Shown in pieces: positions 1 through 6,410 of a stretch of 7,225 bases of DNA. Location of the stretch: positions 19,059-26,283 of the forward strand of contig DLXZ01000129.1 in assembly GCA_003448675.1 (NCBI GenBank). The letters are read 5' to 3'. A model generated the notes under the pieces. It ran no database searches. It was given only the letters and a program-made list of their open reading frames with translations, and was not told where the DNA came from. Numbering within the stretch: the first letter of the stretch is position 1; every line of letters starts with the position of its first letter. A program made the position numbers and the translations under genes. Source of the DNA: Porticoccaceae bacterium. GTDB taxonomy: Bacteria > Pseudomonadota > Gammaproteobacteria > Pseudomonadales > Porticoccaceae.

Positions 1-159
1 GGGCCCCGCGCTGGCGGCAAAGCGCTGACCGCGCTGCGGATCACGCTCGAACAGTTCTCGCAGCGTGACCTGATCCAGCGCTTTTGCGTGGTCACTCAGG
101 GCCCGCCAGGCTGGAGTGCCGCTGATTAAGGGTTCGGTTGGCAAATCCTTTGTGTTCAT
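1..159 (-). CDS. pgi: Glucose-6-phosphate isomerase, N-terminal fragment (cut by window edge)
   Basis: Pgi interconverts glucose 6-phosphate and fructose 6-phosphate in the cytoplasm, in glycolysis, gluconeogenesis and the sugar branch that feeds cell-wall precursors. Only the first 53 codons are present. They start at an ATG (complement of 157-159) and stay open to base 1. Residues 16-24 (PAWRALSDH) and 31-37 (VTLRELF), followed by DPQR at 40-43 and RF at 46-47, match the start of bacterial Pgi. The E. coli protein begins similarly, with a W-x-x-L-x-x-H helix and then an L-F-x-x-D-x-x-R-F stretch. The catalytic residues lie beyond the edge and cannot be checked. No strong ribosome binding site precedes the ATG, and an ATG 20 bases upstream is out of frame. 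The gene follows ispB on the same strand after 95 bases, so it may be co-transcribed with it or use its own weak promoter. Confidence 0.88.
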   Translation of the reverse strand, partial: MNTKDLPTEPLISGTPAWRALSDHAKALDQVTLRELFERDPQRGQRFAASAGP

Positions 160-203
160 ATCGCGTCGAGGCTATCCATTTCACTGTTTGACTGTCGGTG
201 TTC

Positions 204-247
204 AGTATAGCCCGAGCAAAGAATATGCCGGATACGGATATGCGCAA
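204..247 (-). promoter_or_regulatory. Possible weak promoter for pgi
   Basis: On the minus strand a -10-like TATACT lies at 209-204 (five of six consensus bases), which would give a leader of about 40 bases before the pgi ATG. No good -35 box stands 16-18 bases upstream of it. A second, weaker pair is TTGCGC (247-242) and TATTCT (225-220) with a 16-base spacer. No U-tailed hairpin is visible between ispB and pgi, so read-through from ispB is equally possible. Confidence 0.3.
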
Positions 248-254
248 AGCGCGG

Positions 255-1217
255 TTAGTGGTTTCTTGTCACCGCGAATTCACTCAGCTCAATTAAAGCG
301 GTGTGGAATTCCGATGTTGGCAGCCCTCTGATGCTGTCCCGAGCATTCCGGGCACGGGTTCTCGCCAGCTCAAGGGTGTAGTCAAAGGCCCCGGTTTGTT
401 CGACAATTTCGATAACCGCCGGTAATTGTGAGGTGTCTTTCTTTCGTATGGCAGCCTCTAATCGTTGTCGCTGGCTATTCGTTCCGCTTTTCATTGCCTG
501 AATCAGGGGCAGGGTTACCTTGCCTTCGGCCAGGTCATCGCCGGTATTCTTGCCAATCACGGCGCTATCAACGGCGTAATCGAGGGCGTCGTCCACGAGC
601 TGGAAAGCCAGGCCCAGCTCCCAGCCATAATCGCTGAGAGCCTGACGGGTGGCGCCATCCGCGCCACTTATTAATGCGGCGGTATGGGCGGCGCCCTTGA
701 ACAGTTGCGCGGTTTTGCCACCGATGACTGTAAGGTATTCCGACTCGCTAAGTTCGGGGTCGCCGATGTTGATCAACTGGCGGACCTCGCCTTCCGAGAT
801 AATGTTAGTGGTTTCCGCCAGCACATCCATAATGTCCATATTGCCCAGCGCCACCATCATTTGGAAAGCGCGACTGTACAGAAAGTCACCCACCAGGACA
901 CTGGGGGCATTGCCCCACTGAGCATTTGCGGTATAGCGCCCGCGCCGTTGCTCGGAGGTGTCCACCACGTCATCATGGAGAAGAGTGGCGGTGTGAATAA
1001 ACTCGATGATGACGGCCAGGTCCACGTGTTGCTGGCCTTTGTAGCCGCAGCATCTGGCGGCGATAAGCACCAAAAGAGGGCGCAGCCGTTTGCCGCCCGC
1101 CTCGATCAGGTAATGCCCGATTTGTTCAACCAGGCCAACATCTGAATGAAGTTGTTCAATGATGCGTTTGTTGACCGCGTCAAAGTCGGTGCGAACAGGC
1201 TCGCGAAAAGACTGCAT
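255..1217 (-). CDS. ispB: Octaprenyl (or nonaprenyl) diphosphate synthase
   Basis: IspB is a trans-type prenyltransferase that condenses farnesyl diphosphate with isopentenyl diphosphate units to make the C40-C45 side chain of ubiquinone and menaquinone. The 320-residue product shows the first aspartate-rich motif at 82-86 (DDVVD) followed by RRG at 91-93. The second aspartate-rich motif is at 209-213 (DDALD), and GGKRLRP sits at 41-47. The stretch before the first DDxxD (IEFIHTATLLHDD) is the same as I recall for E. coli IspB, which argues for a long-chain product; eight versus nine units cannot be decided by eye. I chose the ATG at 1217 because MQSF...DFDAVN aligns with family N-termini. 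A longer frame opens at a TTG at 1283, but that codon lies inside a -35 box. The gene is divergent from rplU, as in E. coli and Pseudomonas. Confidence 0.95.
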   Translation of the reverse strand: MQSFREPVRTDFDAVNKRIIEQLHSDVGLVEQIGHYLIEAGGKRLRPLLVLIAARCCGYKGQQHVDLAVIIEFIHTATLLHDDVVDTSEQRRGRYTANAQWGNAPSVLVGDFLYSRAFQMMVALGNMDIMDVLAETTNIISEGEVRQLINIGDPELSESEYLTVIGGKTAQLFKGAAHTAALISGADGATRQALSDYGWELGLAFQLVDDALDYAVDSAVIGKNTGDDLAEGKVTLPLIQAMKSGTNSQRQRLEAAIRKKDTSQLPAVIEIVEQTGAFDYTLELARTRARNARDSIRGLPTSEFHTALIELSEFAVTRNH

Positions 1218-1254
1218 ATGAAATGTGTAAAACCCGGGGCGCGTGTAGCGCGGC

Positions 1255-1283
1255 ATGCTAGGGTTGGCCGTGCAGGGTGTCAA
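1255..1283 (-). promoter_or_regulatory. Sigma-70 promoter of ispB
   Basis: On the minus strand a perfect -35 box TTGACA (1283-1278) is followed, after exactly 17 bases, by a -10 box TAGCAT (1260-1255, four of six). The start of transcription would fall near 1248, about 31 bases upstream of the ispB ATG at 1217. The position just outside the gene and the ideal spacing make it credible. Confidence 0.65.
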
Positions 1284-1306
1284 GGCGTTGGCTGAATTTT
1301 AGCTCG

Positions 1307-1336
1307 TTGACGGGCCTACATACCGGGGGGTATCAG
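1307..1336 (+). promoter_or_regulatory. Possible second, upstream promoter for rplU
   Basis: TTGACG (1307-1312, five of six) is followed after 18 bases by TATCAG (1331-1336, four of six). It would act as an upstream start about 40 bases before the TAGAAT promoter. Its -35 box lies 24 bases beyond the -35 box of the opposite-facing ispB promoter, so the two genes have back-to-back promoters. Confidence 0.35.
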
Positions 1337-1348
1337 GATTTTTGAGGC

Positions 1349-1377
1349 TTGCGGATCACGCCCCTTTCCCCTAGAAT
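1349..1377 (+). promoter_or_regulatory. Likely main promoter of rplU-rpmA
   Basis: A -10 box TAGAAT (1372-1377, five of six) stands 17 bases after TTGCGG (1349-1354), whose first three bases match the -35 consensus. Transcription would begin near 1384, leaving a leader of about 120 bases. The strong -10 suits a highly expressed ribosomal-protein operon, and the -35 is the weak part of the call. Confidence 0.55.
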
Positions 1378-1383
1378 TGCCGC

Positions 1384-1504
1384 CCTTCGAAAGTCAGCCT
1401 CTGACGGCCAGGTGGATGCACGGTTAAGGTTTCCGTGTTCCGGCGTCGAGTGGTTCTGTCTGGACCTTATTCAGTAGCGCAGCAGTGGGATTCAGGAGCG
1501 GGAT
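1384..1504 (+). promoter_or_regulatory. Structured 5' leader of the L21-L27 operon
   Basis: The predicted rplU leader contains three short hairpins. The first is GTCAG/CTGAC (1393-1397 with 1401-1405, three-base loop). The second is CACGG/CCGTG (1419-1423 with 1433-1437, nine-base loop). The third is GGTTC/GGACC (1452-1456 with 1462-1466, five-base loop, one G-U pair). A good ribosome binding site AGGAG (1494-1498) precedes the rplU ATG by six bases. Whether the hairpins bind a ribosomal protein is unknown; some ribosomal-protein operons are controlled through such leaders. Confidence 0.4.
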
Positions 1505-1819
1505 ATGTACGCGGTAATAGAAAGTGGCGGCAAGCAACATCGCGTTGAGCCGGGTGAAGTCTTAAAACTCGAAAAACTCAATGTGGCGACTGGCGAGGCC
1601 ATTGAAATCGACAAGGTGCTGATGGTTGCCGATGGTGATGACGTCAAGGTAGGCGCGCCTTACCTGGATGGCGGTAAAGTCAGCGCCGAAGTAGTGGCCC
1701 ACGGTCGTGGTGCCAAGGTGAAAATCATTAAGTTTCGCCGCCGTAAGCATCACCGCAAGCAGATGGGACACCGGCAGTGGTATACCGAAGTGAAAATTAC
1801 CGGTATCAGCGCGGTATAA
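1505..1819 (+). CDS. rplU: 50S ribosomal protein L21
   Basis: L21 is a primary-layer protein of the large ribosomal subunit that binds 23S rRNA. The 104-residue product has the usual family length (about 103 in E. coli). It starts with the typical [14 protein letters not shown] and carries the basic family signature at about residues 71-95, including [15 protein letters not shown]. The ATG is preceded by AGGAG with a six-base gap, which fixes the start. It is the first gene of an rplU-rpmA operon, with 28 bases between the two genes. The divergent ispB upstream and obgE downstream complete the conserved gammaproteobacterial layout. Nothing is broken or unusual in the protein. Confidence 0.98.
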   Translation: MYAVIESGGKQHRVEPGEVLKLEKLNVATGEAIEIDKVLMVADGDDVKVGAPYLDGGKVSAEVVAHGRGAKVKIIKFRRRKHHRKQMGHRQWYTEVKITGISAV

Positions 1820-1847
1820 CTCAACAGGATCAGGTGGGAGTCCAGTC

Positions 1848-2105
1848 ATGGCACACAAAAAAGCAGGTGGTAGTACCCGGAACGGTCGCGATTCAGAGAG
1901 TAAACGGCTGGGTGTAAAATGTTTTGGCGGCGAAGAAGTCACCGCCGGCAGCATCATTGTTCGCCAGCGAGGTACCCGTTTTCACGCTGGCTTGAATACA
2001 GGAGTGGGCAAGGATCACACCATTTTTGCCACCACCGGTGGCAGGGTGCAGTTTGTTCAGAAAGGCCCGCATAAACGTAAGTTCGTGGACATTGTGCCGG
2101 TCTGA
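1848..2105 (+). CDS. rpmA: 50S ribosomal protein L27
   Basis: L27 sits in the large subunit with its N-terminal arm reaching toward the peptidyl-transferase centre, where it helps place the tRNA ends. The 85-residue product matches the usual length. It begins directly with [16 protein letters not shown] and lacks the cleaved N-terminal extension known in Firmicutes. The family signature [15 protein letters not shown] lies at residues 34-48, followed by [11 protein letters not shown] purine-rich ribosome binding site (1832-1840) ends seven bases before the ATG. A strong terminator about 20 bases after the stop closes the two-gene unit. Confidence 0.98.
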   Translation: MAHKKAGGSTRNGRDSESKRLGVKCFGGEEVTAGSIIVRQRGTRFHAGLNTGVGKDHTIFATTGGRVQFVQKGPHKRKFVDIVPV

Positions 2106-2121
2106 CGTATAAGGGAATATC

Positions 2122-2150
2122 GAAAAAGCCCCGCACGCGGGGCTTTTTTT
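2122..2150 (+). terminator. Rho-independent terminator after rpmA
   Basis: A GC-rich stem AGCCCCGC/GCGGGGCT (2127-2134 with 2137-2144) is followed by a run of T to 2150 and preceded by five A at 2123-2127. The tight loop (AC, or CACG if the last pair opens) and the T run are textbook. Because obgE follows on the same strand, it should separate or attenuate rplU-rpmA from obgE expression. Confidence 0.9.
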
Positions 2151-2172
2151 ATGGCTTTATGGTTTCATAATC

Positions 2173-3467
<1,295 letters not shown>

Positions 3468-3516
3468 GGTCTGGTAACCCGACTTGACAGTGTAACGACG
3501 CAATGCGGAAGCAGTT

Positions 3517-4653
3517 ATGAGTTTGGAAACCCAGGCCCGTGAAAAACTCGGCGCCACCCGCCGTTGGGTGGTGAAAATAGGTAGCGCCCTGTTGACCAAT
3601 AATGGCCGTGGCCTCGATCGCGAGGCCATTGGCGCTTGGGTGGGGCAGATTGCGGCTTTGCAGGAGCGTGGCATCGAGGTGGTGCTGGTGTCATCCGGCG
3701 CCGTTGCCGAGGGCATGAGCCGTCTGGGCTGGAACCAACGTCCCGATACCGTGCACGAGCTGCAGGCAGCGGCGGCGGTGGGTCAGATGGGTCTGATAGA
3801 GGCCTATGAAACCCAGTTCCAGCGTTTTGATAGGCATACCGCCCAGGTACTTGTGGATCACGACGATCTGGCCAATCGCCAGCGTTATTTAAATGCGCGC
3901 AGTACCCTCAATACCTTGTTGGAGCTCGGTGTAGTGCCAGTGGTTAATGAGAATGACACAGTGGCCACCGAGGAAATTCGCTTTGGTGACAACGATCGTC
4001 TGGCGGCGTTGGTCACCAACCTGATTGAAGCTGAAGTGCTTGTGATACTCACGGATCAGGCGGGCCTCTTTGAACAGGATCCGCGGCATAACCCCGACGC
4101 GGCTTTGATATCCCTTGCCGATGCCGAAGACCGATCATTGGAAGCCATCGCCGGGGACAGCGGCAGCGGCCTGGGACGCGGTGGCATGATTACCAAACTG
4201 GAAGCCGCGCGGCTGGCGGCCCGTTCCGGGGCCAATACACTGATAGCTGGCGGTCAGGTGAAAGATATCCTGCTCAAATTGCAAGCGGGGGCAGCGCAGG
4301 GGACGTTGCTGGTTTCCGCGCGCGAACCCCTCGATGCCCGCAAGCAATGGTTGGCGGGGCACTTGCAGATGCGAGGCAGGTTGGTGCTGGATGAAGGCGC
4401 GGTTAAGGTGGTGCGCGAACAGGGCCGGAGTTTGTTACCGGTGGGTGTTAAGGCGGTCAGCGGTGGCTTTACCCGGGGTGAGATGGTCAGTTGTGTCGAT
4501 AGCAACAACACGGAAGTCGCCAGGGGGCTGGTTAATTACAATGCTGACGAAACCGCCAGGATTATCGGCCGGCCCAGTAGCGAAATCGTTAATATTCTTG
4601 GCTATTGCGCCGATGAGGAGCTGGTGCACCGGGACAATATGGTGCTGATGTGA
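3517..4653 (+). CDS. proB: Glutamate 5-kinase
   Basis: ProB phosphorylates the gamma-carboxylate of glutamate with ATP, the first and proline-inhibited step of proline synthesis in the cytoplasm. The 378-residue product has the two-domain form. An amino-acid kinase domain shows the Lys of VVKIGSALL at 20, SSGAV at 59-63, NENDTV at 144-149, FGDND at 156-160 and the glycine-rich [10 protein letters not shown] at 218-227. A C-terminal PUA domain follows from about 285 to 370. GGA (3507-3509) precedes the ATG by seven bases as a modest ribosome binding site. Only 49 bases separate it from obgE with no terminator, so the two are probably co-transcribed. proA is not adjacent, unlike the E. coli proBA pair. 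Confidence 0.97.
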   Translation: MSLETQAREKLGATRRWVVKIGSALLTNNGRGLDREAIGAWVGQIAALQERGIEVVLVSSGAVAEGMSRLGWNQRPDTVHELQAAAAVGQMGLIEAYETQFQRFDRHTAQVLVDHDDLANRQRYLNARSTLNTLLELGVVPVVNENDTVATEEIRFGDNDRLAALVTNLIEAEVLVILTDQAGLFEQDPRHNPDAALISLADAEDRSLEAIAGDSGSGLGRGGMITKLEAARLAARSGANTLIAGGQVKDILLKLQAGAAQGTLLVSAREPLDARKQWLAGHLQMRGRLVLDEGAVKVVREQGRSLLPVGVKAVSGGFTRGEMVSCVDSNNTEVARGLVNYNADETARIIGRPSSEIVNILGYCADEELVHRDNMVLM

Positions 4654-4703
4654 GGCCTGCGCTGGATCGAATAAAGATAGAAATCGAGCAAGCATAAACA
4701 GCA

Positions 4704-4744
4704 GGCATTAAAAAAGCCGACCTGCTGTCGGCTTTTTTAATGCC
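4704..4744. terminator. Bidirectional terminator between proB and rpsT
   Basis: The arms GGCATTAAAAAAGCCGAC (4704-4721) and its exact complement (4727-4744) form a perfect 18-bp inverted repeat around the loop CTGCT. The GC core GCCGAC/GTCGGC is flanked by A6 and T6 runs, so it ends transcripts from either side. It lies 50 bases after the proB stop and 18 bases after the rpsT stop on the opposite strand. Confidence 0.95.
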
Positions 4745-4762
4745 TTACCGCGCTTAGTTGTA

Positions 4763-5032
4763 TCAGGCGGACATGGCTTTGATGCGCTTGTTCAGACGGC
4801 TCTTATGACGAGCGGCCTTGTTTTTGTGCAGGATGCCGTCCTTGTCCGCGTAGCGATCCAGTACCGACACAGCGGCCTGGTAGGCGGCTTTTGCCTGCTC
4901 TACATCACCGGCTTCAATCGCGGCGTTGACTTTTTTGATGTAGGTGCGCGCCATGGAACGCATGCTGGCGTTGTGACGTCGACGTTTTTCGTTCTGTCTG
5001 GCGCGTTTGCGCGCCTGGGGTGAATTGGCCAC
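4763..5032 (-). CDS. rpsT: 30S ribosomal protein S20
   Basis: S20 is a primary binder of 16S rRNA in the small subunit. The 89-residue, strongly basic, helical product has the family hallmarks: [23 protein letters not shown] at the start, [11 protein letters not shown] in the middle and the C-terminal [17 protein letters not shown]. The start codon is GTG, with GGAG (complement of 5040-5043) seven bases upstream. In E. coli rpsT also uses a non-AUG start (UUG), which is tied to translational autoregulation by S20, so similar control is plausible here. The gene is convergent with proB across a shared terminator and lies 151 bases downstream of queG on the same strand. Confidence 0.97.
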   Translation of the reverse strand: MANSPQARKRARQNEKRRRHNASMRSMARTYIKKVNAAIEAGDVEQAKAAYQAAVSVLDRYADKDGILHKNKAARHKSRLNKRIKAMSA

Positions 5033-5138
5033 CGAGCTGCTCCACTTACTGTTTGTCTTTGGGGTGAATGTTTGGATTGTCCAGGGGTTATCCCGGTTTC
5101 CCCGGCCGTTTGCTGTAAGCGGCCGCTGCTTGACAAGG
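5033..5138 (-). promoter_or_regulatory. Predicted 5' leader of rpsT
   Basis: From the predicted promoter, the rpsT message would carry a leader of about 105 bases. It contains two copies of the self-complementary CGGCCG (5120-5125 and 5103-5108), able to form a six-bp stem around an 11-base loop. The first copy sits in an 8-bp palindrome GCGGCCGC (5119-5126). A C-rich and G-rich stretch follows. The last part before the ribosome binding site looks unstructured and A-rich. Confidence 0.4.
5040..5043 (-). promoter_or_regulatory. Ribosome binding site supporting the GTG start of rpsT
   Basis: GGAG on the minus strand ends seven bases before the GTG at 5032. The optimal spacing, and the fact that the protein from this GTG has the full MANS start, support the non-AUG initiation codon. 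Confidence 0.75.
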
Positions 5139-5144
5139 CGGCGC

Positions 5145-5173
5145 AGTCTACAGAATCACGATCATGAGATCAA
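5145..5173 (-). promoter_or_regulatory. Sigma-70 promoter of rpsT
   Basis: On the minus strand TTGATC (5173-5168, four of six) and TAGACT (5150-5145, four of six) are separated by exactly 17 bases. The -35 box begins only about ten bases after the queG stop codon. A separate promoter is expected for a highly expressed ribosomal protein behind a low-expression enzyme gene. No terminator is seen between queG and rpsT. Confidence 0.5.
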
Positions 5174-5183
5174 TACCAGCGTG

Positions 5184-6299
5184 TCAGGGGTGATCGGCTT
5201 TTTGGCCTTGCTGGTCAAGGGCCCAAAGGACATGCTCCCTGACCAGCGCCGAAGCCGAACTCAGGCGGGCACGCAGGGCCTCGACTACGCCGGCTGAATG
5301 GGGCGCGTTGCCCAGACCGATGGCCAGATTGCGCAACCAGCGTTCGTAGCCGATGCGGCGGATAGGCGAGCCGGCAGTGTTGGCGAGAAACTGTTCCTCG
5401 CTCCAGGTGAATAAATCCGCCAGCGCGCTGCTGTCGAGATTGTGGCGCGGGTGGAAGTCGACTTCGTCGGTTGTTTTCGCGAAGCGGTTCCAGGGGCAGA
5501 CGATCTGACAGTCATCGCAGCCGAACACGCGATTGCCCATGGCCTGGCGAAACTCCAGCGGGATCGATCCCTTGTGTTCGATAGTGAGGTAGGAGATACA
5601 GCGCCGGGCATCGAGCACATAGGGTTCCGGGAAGGCGTCGGTGGGGCAGATCCTGGTGCAGGCGCGACACTGGCCACATTGTTTTTCCGGAGTGGGTTCA
5701 TCGGGCGGCAGGGGCAGGCTGGTGTAGAGCTCGCCCAGGAAGAACCAGGAACCAGCTTCACGGTTTAACAACAGAGTGTTTTTGCCAATCCAGCCCAGTC
5801 CGGCCTGCTCGGCCAGGGGTTTTTCCATCACCGGGGCGCTATCAACAAAGGGCCGCTGAATAACGGGGTGGCCACTGAGCTGTTCTATCTTGCTCGCGAG
5901 TCTTGCCAGCCGTTTGCGCACCAGTTTGTGGTAGTCCCTACCCAGGGCGTAGCGGGACAGGTAAGCCTGGTTGCCGTCCCTGAGTGCGGCAAGTATGCCG
6001 GTTTCCGGAGGCAGGTAATTCATCCGCGCGCAGATAACAGTGACCGTGCCGGGCACCAGCTTTTGCGGACGCCAGCGTTTGTCGCCATGATCGGCCATCC
6101 AGTCCATGGTGGCGTGATAGTTCTGGTCCAGCCATTGCTGTAAGCGCTTTCCGGCTGATTCGAGGTCAGTGTGGGTGATACCGACCTGCTGAAAACCCTG
6201 TTCATGCCCCAGTTGGCGGATTTGCTCCACCAGCGCGGATTGGTCAGAGCTTTGCTGCTGCCCCTTTGCCTGCAAGTCAGAGCCGTTGGTTTTGGTCAT
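5184..6299 (-). CDS. queG: Epoxyqueuosine reductase
   Basis: QueG reduces epoxyqueuosine to queuosine at position 34 of tRNAs with GUN anticodons (Tyr, His, Asn, Asp), the last step of queuosine synthesis, using cobalamin and two [4Fe-4S] clusters. The 371-residue product shows SRYALGRDYHK near 115-125 and the catalytic-Asp motif VDSAP with D153. The first cluster set is C208, C211, C214 and C218 (CGQCRACTRICP). Further cysteines are C234 and the CDDCQIVCPW set C261, C264 and C268. The C-terminal third is helical and HEAT-like. All expected cysteines are present. An in-frame GTG at 6311 would add four residues, but it overlaps the better ribosome binding site for the ATG at 6299. It is divergent from nnr, as in E. 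coli. Confidence 0.96.
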   Translation of the reverse strand: MTKTNGSDLQAKGQQQSSDQSALVEQIRQLGHEQGFQQVGITHTDLESAGKRLQQWLDQNYHATMDWMADHGDKRWRPQKLVPGTVTVICARMNYLPPETGILAALRDGNQAYLSRYALGRDYHKLVRKRLARLASKIEQLSGHPVIQRPFVDSAPVMEKPLAEQAGLGWIGKNTLLLNREAGSWFFLGELYTSLPLPPDEPTPEKQCGQCRACTRICPTDAFPEPYVLDARRCISYLTIEHKGSIPLEFRQAMGNRVFGCDDCQIVCPWNRFAKTTDEVDFHPRHNLDSSALADLFTWSEEQFLANTAGSPIRRIGYERWLRNLAIGLGNAPHSAGVVEALRARLSSASALVREHVLWALDQQGQKADHP

Positions 6300-6307
6300 A
6301 GTGGCTG

Positions 6308-6312
6308 TCACC
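6308..6312 (-). promoter_or_regulatory. Ribosome binding site that favours the ATG start of queG
   Basis: GGTGA on the minus strand (6312-6308) stands eight bases before the ATG at 6299. The alternative GTG at 6311 is part of this site and has no site of its own. Confidence 0.5.
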
Positions 6313-6333
6313 GCAAAAAAGCTTACACCATTG

Positions 6334-6379
6334 AGCCCGCGGGAGCGGGCTGATAGGGATGCGATGTGTGGGGTGTAAA
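6334..6379 (-). promoter_or_regulatory. Candidate queG promoter with overlapping dyad
   Basis: On the minus strand TTTACA (6379-6374, five of six) and TATCAG (6355-6350, four of six) are 18 bases apart. A perfect 7-bp inverted repeat, AGCCCGC-GGGA-GCGGGCT (6334-6351), overlaps the end of the -10 box and covers the expected start of transcription near 6343. It could be an operator or a hairpin at the 5' end of the message. It is not a terminator, since no T run follows directly in either direction. Confidence 0.4.
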
Positions 6380-6410
6380 TTCCATAAAAATGCTGGCAAT
6401 ATATGAAGTT

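Noticed and set aside
116..331. 71-codon open frame on the + strand over the ispB-pgi gap
   Set aside because: It is antisense to the pgi start and ispB end and has no initiation signal.
684..1145. 153-codon open frame on the + strand
   Set aside because: It lies wholly antisense to ispB, whose product is unmistakable. It has no ribosome binding site and its protein resembles no family I know.
1562..1957. 131-codon open frame on the - strand
   Set aside because: It is antisense across rplU and the start of rpmA, both certain genes.
2128..2143. Hairpin after rpmA as a two-way terminator
   Set aside because: There are A residues on the left side, but no gene approaches from the right on the minus strand, so only the + direction is supported.
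3484..3489. Perfect TTGACA before proB as a promoter
   Set aside because: A -10 box at the right distance would fall on GGAAGC inside the ribosome binding site. No TATAAT-like sequence is there, so it is probably chance.
5007..5297. 96-codon open frame on the + strand covering the rpsT leader
   Set aside because: It overlaps the rpsT start, the queG end and the rpsT promoter in antisense, with no ribosome binding site or recognisable product. A hydrophobic stretch near its start is not enough.
5285..5761. 158-codon open frame on the - strand
   Set aside because: It is an alternative frame inside queG. The Pro/Arg/Ser-rich product is typical of a frame-shifted GC-rich gene.
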